The notes: generated by a model from the letters alone, not told the origin. Shown: positions 1-6,849, counted from the stretch's first letter. The stretch is 18,753 nucleotides of DNA from DATJXG01 sp035500455 (GCA_035500455.1 DATJXG010000236.1:1-18753); one strand, 5' to 3'. A program made the numbers and translations.

Positions 1-1
1 T

Positions 2-1252
2 TATCCCTACGTGCTGCCCTTCATCGCCGAGTATCGCGGCCAGATGGAAGAGTTCATCACTCAGGGGCCGCAGCAGGCGCGGGAAGCGAACGAAGACCTG
101 TTTTTCTGGGCGAACAGCTTCAAGGCCTATTACGGGGAACAGCAAGCTCTAATGGATCCGCAGTTTTTCGCGGCCAAGGTCAAACAGGAAAAAGATCTGC
201 GCGCCGCGGTGGCGGCCCGTCCCAAACTCGCCGCAGACCTGGCCGAGTGGAACGACATTGCGAGAATTCAGCAGGTGCGGGCACAGCTTTACCTTCGCAG
301 CCGCGACATGAACGGTTATTTCTTCCGCTACGGCCTGCTGGGCGACGCGCTTAAACTGGTACGCGCGGCCGCCGAGCGCGCCAAGCCCAACGGCGAACGT
401 CTTCCCGAATACACCGATCAGGCGCTGGTGAATGTGAAGCAGGAGATATCCGCGGATGTCCCGTTTTACAAGGATTTCGAGGAACTGGGCCTGGCTTACG
501 CCTTCACTACGATGCGGCGTGACCTGGGCGCGGACGATCCCTTCGTGCGCAAGCTGCTTGGTGATGAATCCCCTGAGGAATTAGCGCACCGCCTGGTTAC
601 AGGCACGCATCTCGAGAACCCGAAAGTTCGGGAAGAGTTGTACAACGGGGGCGAAGCCGCAATTGCCGCCTCCACCGATCCTATGATCCGCTTCGTGAAA
701 TCGATCGATCCTGATATGCGCGCGATTCGCAAGGAATACGAAGACCGCGTGGATGCTCCCACCCGTGCCGCCGCCGAGAAGATCGCCAAAGCGCGCTTCG
801 CCGTTTACGGCACCAGCGTGGATCCGGATGCGACCTTCACCCTGCGGCTGAGCTACGGCTCGGTGAAGGGCTTTGTGAATGGGGAAGGAAAAGAAGTGGA
901 ACCCTATACGACGATGGGCGGGCTATTTCATCGCGCCACCGGCGCTGCGCCCTACGCCCTGCCGCAAAGCTGGCTCTCTGCCAAGTCGTCACTGGATATG
1001 AACACGCCAATGAATCTTTCCACCACCAATGACGTGATCGGCGGCAACTCCGGCAGCCCTCTCATCAACAGCAAGGCGGAAATCGTGGGCCTGATTTTCG
1101 ACGGCAACATTTTCTCGTTAGGCGGAGACTTCGGGTATGATGCGGCCAAAAACCGCTCCGTCGCCGTGGACAGCCGCGCCCTGCTCGAAGGCCTGCGCAA
1201 GGTCTATCACCTCGACCGGATCGTGGATGAGATCGAGCAAGCCCGCCACTGA
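2..1252 (+). CDS. S46 family dipeptidyl-peptidase (DPP7/DPP11-like), C-terminal part, 5' truncated by window edge
   Basis: The reading frame is open from base 2, so the true start lies outside the window. About 416 residues of a protein that is usually near 700 are visible. Family S46 enzymes are periplasmic or outer-membrane serine peptidases that remove dipeptides from the N-terminus of oligopeptides. The serine nucleophile is seen in the motif GGNSGSP (Ser codon 1049-1051); the His and Asp of the triad would lie in the missing part. Eighteen residues after this Ser, in GLIFDGN, is a Gly. At this position (673 in the Porphyromonas enzymes) Gly is known in DPP7, which prefers hydrophobic or aliphatic P1, while Arg marks the Asp/Glu-specific DPP11. 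I therefore infer DPP7-like specificity. The long charged helical stretch before the Ser fits the family's helical domain. The gene converges on a DinB-like gene. Confidence 0.9.
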   Translation, partial: YPYVLPFIAEYRGQMEEFITQGPQQAREANEDLFFWANSFKAYYGEQQALMDPQFFAAKVKQEKDLRAAVAARPKLAADLAEWNDIARIQQVRAQLYLRSRDMNGYFFRYGLLGDALKLVRAAAERAKPNGERLPEYTDQALVNVKQEISADVPFYKDFEELGLAYAFTTMRRDLGADDPFVRKLLGDESPEELAHRLVTGTHLENPKVREELYNGGEAAIAASTDPMIRFVKSIDPDMRAIRKEYEDRVDAPTRAAAEKIAKARFAVYGTSVDPDATFTLRLSYGSVKGFVNGEGKEVEPYTTMGGLFHRATGAAPYALPQSWLSAKSSLDMNTPMNLSTTNDVIGGNSGSPLINSKAEIVGLIFDGNIFSLGGDFGYDAAKNRSVAVDSRALLEGLRKVYHLDRIVDEIEQARH

Positions 1253-1267
1253 AGCGCCACAACTCGT

Positions 1268-1291
1268 GTAGGGACGGGGCTTGCCCCGTCC
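1268..1291. repeat. Short palindromic repeat, copy A (possible bidirectional terminator)
   Basis: GGACGGGGC (1272-1280) and GCCCCGTCC (1283-1291) form a perfect 9-bp stem with a TT loop, preceded by GTAG. It lies 15 bp after the peptidase stop and between convergent genes, so it could end transcription from either side, although there is no T-run. It aligns with copies at 1982 and 10915: a left arm GTAG/C-R-GACG, a central CTTGC or CCTGC, and a right arm GTC. The rest of the gap to 1364 shows nothing else. Confidence 0.6.
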
Positions 1292-1364
1292 AGCGAGCAA
1301 AGCGAGCCGGCAAGGGAAATCAAGCCAGCAGTCAATCTACTCAGTCAATTCCGCCAAGCTCGTT

Positions 1365-1904
1365 CTACTTCTTCGCCGTAGGCGGCAGCAGCCCATTCAA
1401 CCGCAGGTACATAGCCGCCGCACTGTAGTGGTCAGCCCAGTCGTTGGTCAGCGCGAACAGCGCGAAAGCGCGCGGCGCTTTGCGGCCGCCCCAGAGTTCA
1501 ATCGGTTCGCCCAGGCTGGCATCTTTCACTTTCGGTAGGGTGGCGTTGCAGAAATCGAAGGAGGCCTTGAGCACGGCGATCAGCTTGTCTTTGCCGGCAG
1601 TGTCCTTCAGCTCTTCCGTCTTGGGCTCGGGAACATCACCCGCCTTGGCGCACAGGTAGTTGTTGGATTCGGCGATGTGCAGCACCAGATGGCCGAAAGT
1701 CATCTGCTGCGGCGTAGGGCGGTAATCGAATTTATCCGCGGGCATCTCTTCCACCGCGGCCTCGAGATTTTTCTCCTGGCGGGGAAGGATTTCATTGGCC
1801 ACGCTTGAGACCGGGTCGTTAGTCTGGGCGGCGGCGTAGCGCGCCGCTCCGAGTACAGCCGAAGCAAAAAGCACAAGAAGCAGAAGAGCGGGAATGCGTG
1901 TCAT
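1365..1904 (-). CDS. Exported DinB-superfamily protein
   Basis: This 179-residue protein has a clear N-terminal signal peptide (hydrophobic residues about 5-25, ending AAAQ), so the mature domain should be periplasmic. The rest matches the DinB/YfiT four-helix bundle: a first helix with FGHLVLHIAES (His72, His76) and a late helix NDWADHY followed by the typical YLRLNGLLPP ending. DinB proteins bind a divalent metal with a His triad. Here His72 or His76 with Asp155 and His159 could do this, with Asp replacing one usual His. The biochemical function of exported DinB proteins is unknown; some relatives are thiol transferases. The start is supported by GGAGG about 9 bases upstream of the ATG. The gene is divergent from the small gene at 2113 and convergent with the peptidase. 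Confidence 0.85.
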   Translation of the reverse strand: MTRIPALLLLVLFASAVLGAARYAAAQTNDPVSSVANEILPRQEKNLEAAVEEMPADKFDYRPTPQQMTFGHLVLHIAESNNYLCAKAGDVPEPKTEELKDTAGKDKLIAVLKASFDFCNATLPKVKDASLGEPIELWGGRKAPRAFALFALTNDWADHYSAAAMYLRLNGLLPPTAKK

Positions 1905-1981
1905 GGCTTGCCTCCAAATTGCGACTCCAGCATAGGCCGACTTAATGAAATTCGCCAGTTCACGCGCCTTCGTCCCGAGCC

Positions 1982-2007
1982 GTAGAGACGTAACTTGCTA
2001 CGTCTCC
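1982..2007. repeat. Short palindromic repeat, copy B
   Basis: GAGACGTA (1985-1992) pairs perfectly with TACGTCTC (1999-2006) around a 6-base loop ACTTGC, preceded by GTA. It has the same architecture as copies A (1268) and C (10915). It sits in the 208-bp gap between the divergent DinB-like gene and the gene at 2113, where the promoters of both genes must lie. It could therefore affect their expression, but no promoter boxes were convincing. Confidence 0.6.
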
Positions 2008-2112
2008 AGGAACGCCCTCCCCTAAGCGCGAAATCTTTCGTAAGATAGAAAACCAACGCGCCGCAGATCGCCAATTCCACGATCCGCGGGACAATAAGGT
2101 GGCAGGCCGAAC

Positions 2113-2370
2113 ATGGTATCGCACAACCCGTTTTATCGATGCGCCGGCCCAAACTGCGGGCAGGTAAAGAATTCCAGCGACCGCTGGTGGCTTATGTGGA
2201 CGTCTTTCGGCGACTACGCCGTGGCCGTGCTGCATCTCTCTCCCTGGGACGACGAAATGGCGCAACGCGAGGGAACTCTGCAGGTTTGCGGCGAGTTGTG
2301 TGCCCAGCGGCTGCAATCGCAGTTCATGGGGAACGTGCGCGACGCCGAATTGCGGCGCAGCGGGAGCTAG
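2113..2370 (+). CDS. Small Cys-rich hypothetical protein (possible zinc-binding)
   Basis: This is an 85-residue soluble protein with no signal peptide. Two Cys pairs are visible: CAGPNC near residues 10-15 and CGELC near 59-63. They are separated by an aromatic-rich segment (WWLMW) and an acidic stretch. The pattern of two CxnC knuckles suggests a small zinc-ribbon or treble-clef fold, but I do not recognise a named family. The start is supported by AAGGTGG about 10 bases before the ATG. The next gene (2410) follows in the same direction after 39 bp, so the two may be cotranscribed. A longer overlapping frame on the same strand (2139-2594) lacks such features and was left out. The function is unknown. 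Confidence 0.65.
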   Translation: MVSHNPFYRCAGPNCGQVKNSSDRWWLMWTSFGDYAVAVLHLSPWDDEMAQREGTLQVCGELCAQRLQSQFMGNVRDAELRRSGS

Positions 2371-2409
2371 CGTGTTTTGCCGCATCCCTTCGCCGTCTGC
2401 GTGCCTGCC

Positions 2410-2769
2410 ATGCCTCTAACCACGAAGGAGTTCCGCCAGCTTGCGCTCGCCTTGCCCGAGGCGGCGGAAAGCGCCCACATGGGCCACCCCGATTTTCGCG
2501 TGCACGGCAAGATCTTCGCCACGCTCAACTATCCGGAAAAAGGCTGGGGAATGGTAAAACTGTCGCCGGAACAGCAGGACATGTTCATGCGTGAATACCC
2601 CGCCTCCTTCTCACCCTCCGCGGGCGCCTGGGGCCGCCGAGGCGCGACCAGCCTTCGCCTCAAAGCAGTGGCAAAGAGCGCAGCCCGCAAAGCCCTGGCT
2701 GCTGCCTGGAGAAACACAGCTCCAAAGCAACTGGTCCAGCAGTTCGACAAGGAGTTCGACAAGCAGTAA
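2410..2769 (+). CDS. MmcQ/YjbR family protein (CyaY-like fold)
   Basis: The product is about 119 residues from the ATG at 2410. It has the family's opening (FRQLALALPEAAES, then HMGHPDFRVHGKIFATL) and a C-terminal helix. YjbR/MmcQ proteins are small cytoplasmic proteins with a frataxin-like fold, annotated as DNA-binding, with no established reaction. A TTG start at 2377 would add 11 residues; the ATG at 2410 was chosen because family members usually begin just before the first helix. No strong Shine-Dalgarno is visible for either start. The segment SPSAGAWGRRGATSLRLKAV matches the family's conserved glycine turn before the last helices. The gene converges with the membrane protein at 2804 across only 34 bp, with no obvious terminator hairpin. 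Confidence 0.8.
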   Translation: MPLTTKEFRQLALALPEAAESAHMGHPDFRVHGKIFATLNYPEKGWGMVKLSPEQQDMFMREYPASFSPSAGAWGRRGATSLRLKAVAKSAARKALAAAWRNTAPKQLVQQFDKEFDKQ

Positions 2770-2803
2770 GAAGCGACAGCCGGGAAGTCCGCGGGAGTTC
2801 TAA

Positions 2804-3646
2804 CTACGACTCTTCTGGGCTGATTTCCGCCGCTGCGCTTTTGTGTCTGCGTCCCAACTGCCAGAGCGCAATCATTCCCAAGACCGAGAGATTGGGAAAC
2901 AGCAGCGGCGCCATGGGCGGCGCTCCGTAAATGAAGTTATCGAAGGCGTGCACCGAGGGTCCGCCCAGATTGTGTTCCGCGTGCAAAGCGAATCCCCAGA
3001 CGCCCACCAGAGACTCCACGACCAGCACCGCCGCGCATAGCGCGATAAACCGCCGCGACACCGGCACCAGCAGCGGCGTGATCAGAAATCCCACCGCGAT
3101 CGCGCTGGCCACTACGGCGACCCATTCTCGCCGGTCAAAGAATCCATTCTCCGCGTGATCCGTAAGGCTGAAGATAAGGTTGCCGACAAAACCGCCCAGG
3201 GTGAGAAAGAGCACCCAGTACGCCCATTCACCCGTCTCCGCACCCAACATGCGATTCAGCAGCAGCAGGAATCCCAGCCCCACATAGGCCAACGGGGCGG
3301 CAAAAGGTGCGGAGTAGGTGAGGCTGCGAAGGGTGCGCTCGTAGAAAAAAGAACTATCCAGATGCAGCACCACGCCGGTTAAGCCGACGACAATGGCCGT
3401 CCAACCCACCAGGTACCCAAGGTCTTTCCATGCCGCCGGTGAACGTCCACGCAAGCCCAACGCGACAGCCAGCACCAACGGCGCCGCCGCTGAAAAATAA
3501 AGCGGGATGTACTCCGCGGAACGGCGGAAGTCGTTCACCGAGTGGGCCAGGTAAATATCAAAAGTCAAAAACCCCAGATTGACCAGGGCGAAGCTCTCTA
3601 CCAAAAACCACGGCTGCTTCCACAGGGGTTCACTTCCTGGCGCCAT
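2804..3646 (-). CDS. Eight-helix integral membrane protein, coupled to the octaheme cytochrome gene
   Basis: The product is 280 residues. Hydrophobic segments lie near residues 14-36, 46-65, 76-96, 113-134, 141-161, 174-196, 200-222 and 247-265, giving about eight transmembrane helices and no cleavable signal. I do not recognise the family. Histidines at 35, 95, 164, 222, 225 and 233 sit at helix ends or in the HAEHNLGG...HAFDNF loop between helices 7 and 8, followed by the Pro-rich APPMAPLLFPN. That makes heme or quinone binding possible, but this is inference. Its ATG overlaps the 3' end of the upstream octaheme cytochrome gene by 17 bp, so the two are almost certainly cotranscribed and translationally coupled. 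A membrane anchor or quinone-linked electron partner for the cytochrome is the simplest role. Confidence 0.85.
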   Translation of the reverse strand: MAPGSEPLWKQPWFLVESFALVNLGFLTFDIYLAHSVNDFRRSAEYIPLYFSAAAPLVLAVALGLRGRSPAAWKDLGYLVGWTAIVVGLTGVVLHLDSSFFYERTLRSLTYSAPFAAPLAYVGLGFLLLLNRMLGAETGEWAYWVLFLTLGGFVGNLIFSLTDHAENGFFDRREWVAVVASAIAVGFLITPLLVPVSRRFIALCAAVLVVESLVGVWGFALHAEHNLGGPSVHAFDNFIYGAPPMAPLLFPNLSVLGMIALWQLGRRHKSAAAEISPEES

Positions 3647-4871
3647 GTTCCCGTCTCAGCTCCTCTGCCATGGCTTTCAACTCCGCCGTCTTGCGCAGCA
3701 TGGGATAGTTTCCGTGCCATTGCACGAAATCAGCGCCGCCCATAAACGCGCCGTGCTTGGAGGTGCGGCCGTCATAGTGCCAGAAATCGAAATATACAAA
3801 ATCGATCGGGTGTGAGAATGGGGGCCCGGTGAGCACGCCATCGTGCCGCAGGCCATCCACCAGCGCTTTCGCGGCGGAGACGCGCTCGTTCGTGCTCTGC
3901 ACCACTTTTTCCGCCTGCTCGTAAACCCGGTCGTAGATCTGCTGGGTATGGCACTGTGCGCAGACTTGTTTCATCTTGGTCTGCGCCTGCACATAGTTCG
4001 GCCGCTTCTCGCTGATGGCGTTGGCCAGATAGTAGGACAACCGCTCCGAAGGATCGTGGGTCACGCCCAGTCCATTGATGCCGCTCATATGGCAGGTGGC
4101 GCAGGTGGGCACGAACATATCGCGGGTGGTGAGCTTCTTCGGCTCAGCGTTCAGGTTCAACAGCTTTTCCTGCGCGGCGAACATCAGGCCGTGCTTGGAC
4201 TCCTCATAGATTTCGATCTGCGAGTGGTCCGGCCCCATGTGGCATTGGCCGCAGGTGCTAGGCAGCCGTGCGATGGCTACCGAACTGGTATGCCGGGTAT
4301 GGCAACTGGTGCAGGTTCCGATGGTGCCGTCAGGGTTGGGCTTGCCCACGCTGTGGCACTGTTCGCAGCCGCTCACCATCGCCGACCCGCCTTCCAACTG
4401 GGTAAAGGGATGCGGCGGGCGGCGAGTTCCACCTGGCTGATAGGTCTCGGAGAAGTTCACCTGCTCCGGAGTGAGGCCCTTCTCCCCATAAATCGCAGCC
4501 CACGCCGTGGCTGCATGACGGCTGTGCAGGAATTGCTGATAAATCTGCTCGTGGCATCCACGGCAATTGCCTGCCGTGAGCCGCACCGAGGCGATCACGA
4601 ATCCATGATGGTCTTTCTTCCCCTGGTTGGCGGCGGCTTGATGGCAGTCGAGGCAATTGACGCCCTTCTGCGCATGCCGGCTCATCTCGTATTCGTGAAC
4701 CACGGAATACTGCTCGCGGGCATGGCACTCAGCGCACTTGCCCGTGGCCCGCACCAGTTCGCCGCGCGGCTGCTCCGTTTCCGCTGAAGGGCGGGCACGA
4801 TTCACTAGAAATGCTGCCAGAATCAAGCCAAACGAGACGACAACGGCAATGAAGACGGATCGAAATGACAT
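3630..4871 (-). CDS. Octaheme c-type cytochrome, hydroxylamine oxidoreductase (HAO) family, apparently lacking the crosslinking Tyr
   Basis: The product is 413 residues with an N-terminal hydrophobic signal or anchor (about 6-23), so it is exported. There are exactly eight CxxCH heme sites, starting at residues 46, 73, 103, 169, 187, 207, 257 and 304. Their order and surroundings match HAO one to one: a GC-x-x-CH heme 4 (the P460 position in HAO), CTSCHTRH for heme 5, CGQCH then PDH-x-x-x-E-x-Y-x-x-SKHG, and CATCHM for heme 7. The Asp215-His216 pair matches the catalytic Asp-His of HAO. Near the C-terminus, GGADFVQWHG aligns (from memory) with the GGWTY region of Nitrosomonas HAO, putting Phe382 where the Tyr that crosslinks the subunits to heme P460 should be. 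HAO-like proteins without that Tyr (epsilon-HAO) reduce nitrite or hydroxylamine. GGAGG sits 5 bases before the ATG. A membrane protein gene overlaps its 3' end. Confidence 0.9.
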   Translation of the reverse strand: MSFRSVFIAVVVSFGLILAAFLVNRARPSAETEQPRGELVRATGKCAECHAREQYSVVHEYEMSRHAQKGVNCLDCHQAAANQGKKDHHGFVIASVRLTAGNCRGCHEQIYQQFLHSRHAATAWAAIYGEKGLTPEQVNFSETYQPGGTRRPPHPFTQLEGGSAMVSGCEQCHSVGKPNPDGTIGTCTSCHTRHTSSVAIARLPSTCGQCHMGPDHSQIEIYEESKHGLMFAAQEKLLNLNAEPKKLTTRDMFVPTCATCHMSGINGLGVTHDPSERLSYYLANAISEKRPNYVQAQTKMKQVCAQCHTQQIYDRVYEQAEKVVQSTNERVSAAKALVDGLRHDGVLTGPPFSHPIDFVYFDFWHYDGRTSKHGAFMGGADFVQWHGNYPMLRKTAELKAMAEELRREHGARK

Positions 4872-5262
4872 TACATCCTCCGCGAATGTCGGCGGCCGGT
4901 GGATGGATGAGGAGTGGATTGCTTTCTCGGCACCATAGTCTACCCCAAACCTCGGCTCACTCCCCGCAGTGAAGAATCGGCATTCTTGCCAGGGACTTGA
5001 TTCGTGGTATGAAGCGATGTGAGGTCAATCCCTCCGCGCCCTCGGCGGGGCTTCTTTGCGATCTCGGCGCTTTAAGGTTTTGATTTGTCCCGGCAAAGGG
5101 CAAAACCCTAAATCGCCGAGGACGCTAAGAACTGCCGCCGAGAGCGCGGAGAAAACCTGGTGGAGGGTGAATTGACGAGGCGCCTTCTCCGTCGCTCGCG
5201 TGACCTTAGCGACGCATACGGTTTAAGATCGTCGTCTCTAAGACTCCGATCCAGGACGCATT
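4872..5262. other. 391-bp intergenic region between divergent genes
   Basis: This region separates the cytochrome gene (minus) from the SDR gene (plus). It holds the Shine-Dalgarno of the cytochrome gene, a TAGACT -10-like box for the minus strand (4937-4942) with no clear -35, the 120-bp fold-back repeat at 5032-5151, and a TAAGAT -10-like box for the plus strand (5224-5229). AGGA lies about 6 bases before the SDR ATG. No ORF of interest is seen. Confidence 0.5.
5032..5151. repeat. 120-bp nested fold-back (MITE- or REP-like) element
   Basis: The outer arms are CTCCGCGCCCTCGGCGG (5032-5048) and CCGCCGAGAGCGCGGAG (5135-5151), which pair at 16 of 17 positions. Inside them CTCGGCG (5063-5069) pairs with CGCCGAG (5114-5120), and TTTAAGGTTTTG (5071-5082) pairs with CAAAACCCTAAA (5101-5112) at 11 of 12. 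The whole piece therefore folds into one long hairpin with internal bulges. It has no coding capacity. It resembles non-autonomous palindromic repeats, but no other full copy is in this window. Confidence 0.65.
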
Positions 5263-6054
5263 ATGCCCGAGCGTGGATTTACGGCCCTCATCACCGGCGC
5301 CTCCGGAGGCATCGGGTATGAACTAGCGAAGCTGTTTGCCCAAGATAAGCACGACCTCGTGCTGGTGGCCCGCAGCGGAGAAAGACTATCGCAATTCGCC
5401 GAGGAACTGCAGCGCCAGCATCAAGTCTCGGCGAAGGCAGTTGCGCTCGACCTCGCCGCCGCCGATGCGCCGCAGCGCCTTTTCGATCAATTGCGGGCGG
5501 AAACAATCGCCGTCGATATTCTGGTCAACAACGCGGCCTACGGGAAATACGGAAACTTTGCCGCCTTGCCGGGCGAAGAATCACTGGGACAGATTCACCT
5601 CAACATCGCCGCCCTCACCGCTCTCGCCCGCCTTTTCCTGCCTCCGATGATCGAGCGGCATTCCGGCAAAATACTCAATGTGGCCTCCACTGCCGGTTTC
5701 CAGCCCGGCCCCGGAATGGCGGTGTACTACGCTACCAAGGCCTACGTGATTTCCTTCTCGGAGGCAATCGCCTATGAACTGCGCGGCACGGGCGTCACCG
5801 TCACCTGCTTGTGCCCCGGCCCTACCCTGACCAACTTCCAGAAACGTGCCGGCATCGAAACCTCGCGCCTGTTCCAGCAATTCGGCCCGATGGACGCGCG
5901 AACAGTCGCTCGCGATGGATATCGTGCCCTGATGAAGGGCAAATCCCTCAAGATTGCCGGCGTTCGCAACTGGCTGGTGGCGGAAGCCGTGCGCATCTCC
6001 CCCCGCAAGGTGGCAACCGCGGTCTCCGGCTGGGTAGCGGCGAAAACCAAGTAG
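5263..6054 (+). CDS. Short-chain dehydrogenase/reductase (SDR), classical type
   Basis: The product is 263 residues, a normal length for a classical SDR. It is a cytoplasmic NAD(P)(H)-dependent oxidoreductase with a Rossmann fold. Visible motifs are the TGASGGIG dinucleotide loop (residues 11-18), NNAA (89-92), the catalytic Ser at 142, and YYATK with Tyr155 and Lys159. After beta-strand 6 comes CPGPTLTNF, the usual PG motif. VARSGERL after beta-strand 2 has a basic residue, suggesting NADP(H) preference. The substrate cannot be read from sequence; the C-terminal part (KGKSLKIAGVRNWLVAEAVRISPRKV) resembles the DltE/YqjQ-like SDR subgroup that often acts on lipids or keto-acyl compounds. AGGA lies about 6 bases before the ATG. 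The gene stands alone, with a long gap on each side. Confidence 0.92.
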   Translation: MPERGFTALITGASGGIGYELAKLFAQDKHDLVLVARSGERLSQFAEELQRQHQVSAKAVALDLAAADAPQRLFDQLRAETIAVDILVNNAAYGKYGNFAALPGEESLGQIHLNIAALTALARLFLPPMIERHSGKILNVASTAGFQPGPGMAVYYATKAYVISFSEAIAYELRGTGVTVTCLCPGPTLTNFQKRAGIETSRLFQQFGPMDARTVARDGYRALMKGKSLKIAGVRNWLVAEAVRISPRKVATAVSGWVAAKTK

Positions 6055-6068
6055 CTTCGCTACCCCAG
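6030..6068 (+). terminator. Stem-loop across the SDR stop codon (possible terminator)
   Basis: CTGGGTAGCG (6030-6039) pairs with CGCTACCCCAG (6058-6068) with one bulged base, around an 18-base loop that contains the stop codon. There is no T-run after it, so intrinsic termination is uncertain; it may protect the mRNA 3' end. Confidence 0.3.
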
Positions 6069-6352
6069 CGTGAACTCGTACAGCCCTCCTCTTCCTGTAA
6101 CAAGCAGGCGAGCAACAAACTCGTAGCGCCGGGAAAATTCTGCTCGCCCGTCAGTCCCAGGCCGCTGCCTTCGATTGAGAGCCGCCTACAGCGGGCCGTG
6201 TAGTCCAGTTGGGCCACCCCTCGCACTGCCGCAACACCACAAACTACTCTGCCCAAAGAAAATATCCGCATTTCGCTTTCTTGCGGATTACCCGCATCGC
6301 GCCCCGCCTGCTTTGGCAACGCAAATGCTCCCTCCGCCCGGTAACTCTGAAT
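6055..6352. other. About 300-bp intergenic region with two hairpins
   Basis: No credible gene is seen. GGCGAGCA (6107-6114) pairs with TGCTCGCC (6141-6148), and ATCCGCA (6264-6270) pairs with TGCGGAT (6282-6288) around an 11-base loop. The second lies about 75 bp before the DUF5818-like gene and could be in its 5' leader. An in-frame extension of the downstream gene to a GTG-type start at 6175 is possible on paper but is compositionally unlike a protein N-terminus. Confidence 0.4.
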
Positions 6353-6358
6353 GGAGGG
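6353..6358 (+). promoter_or_regulatory. Shine-Dalgarno fixing the start at 6364
   Basis: GGAGGG lies 5 bases before the ATG at 6364. It is followed by a well-formed signal peptide, which decides this start against the much longer upstream-open frame. Confidence 0.75.
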
Positions 6359-6363
6359 TTCCC

Positions 6364-6789
6364 ATGAGGAAGCTGAATTGGATTGGTTCTCTGAAGTTTA
6401 CCGGCGCATTGTTTCTGGCGGTTGTCCTCTCCGCGGGCATGCATCTTTATGCACAGGAGTCGGCGGCGCCCTCAGGCCAGCAGACCGCGCCTCCCACCCC
6501 CGAGCAGCAGCAACCGCAAGCGCAACCGCCCGACCAGCAACAACAGGCGCAACCCCAGGCACAACCTCCGGCCGGCCAGGCTCCCGATGCTCAGGCGCCA
6601 CAAACGCAGGAAAAGCAGACCTTCACCGGCGTTGTCGTGAAGTCAGGCGACCGCTACATGCTGCAGGATTCAGCCAGCGGCACCACCTATGACATCGACC
6701 GCCAGGACCTTGCCAAGCCCCACGAAGGCAAGAAAGTCCGCGTAGTAGGCACCCTGGACCCCAACGGCAAGCTGATTCACGTAAAGTAA
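6364..6789 (+). CDS. Exported Pro/Gln-rich protein with C-terminal DUF5818-like domain
   Basis: The product is 141 residues. Residues 1-30 form a signal peptide (positive MRKLN, hydrophobic core, cleavage near LYAQ). Residues about 32-83 are a low-complexity linker of Gln, Pro and Ala, likely extended and surface exposed. The last 55 residues (TFTGVVVKSGDRYMLQDSASGTTYDID, then GKKVRVVGTLDPNGKLIHV) look like a small beta-barrel of the OB-fold or DUF5818 kind, common in Acidobacteriota exported proteins. The function is unknown; an envelope or cell-surface role is inferred only from export and the linker. The Gln/Pro run is the kind of sequence whose length varies between strains. A GC-rich hairpin (6850-6871) follows the gene. 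Confidence 0.85.
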   Translation: MRKLNWIGSLKFTGALFLAVVLSAGMHLYAQESAAPSGQQTAPPTPEQQQPQAQPPDQQQQAQPQAQPPAGQAPDAQAPQTQEKQTFTGVVVKSGDRYMLQDSASGTTYDIDRQDLAKPHEGKKVRVVGTLDPNGKLIHVK

Positions 6790-6849
6790 GAGCGCTACCA
6801 ACTTCGCCTGAGGTCCACAGTTGAGATTCGCCAAATGCATGAATAAAGA

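Noticed and set aside
1960..2385. Minus-strand 141-codon frame over the small Cys-rich gene
   Set aside because: It runs through a palindromic repeat and the promoter region, with no ribosome site or domain.
2139..2594. Alternative 151-codon plus-strand frame overlapping the genes at 2113 and 2410
   Set aside because: It is Arg/Ala-rich with no Shine-Dalgarno, and overlaps two better-supported genes in another frame.
3843..4787. Long plus-strand open frame (314 codons) opposite the octaheme cytochrome gene
   Set aside because: It is the antisense shadow of a gene with eight clear heme motifs. The translation is rich in His, Arg and Leu with no domain pattern, as expected from GC-biased third positions.
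6175..6363. N-terminal extension of the DUF5818-like protein to 6175
   Set aside because: The GGAGGG at 6353 and the signal peptide beginning at 6364 fix the start; the extension is compositionally unlike an export signal.
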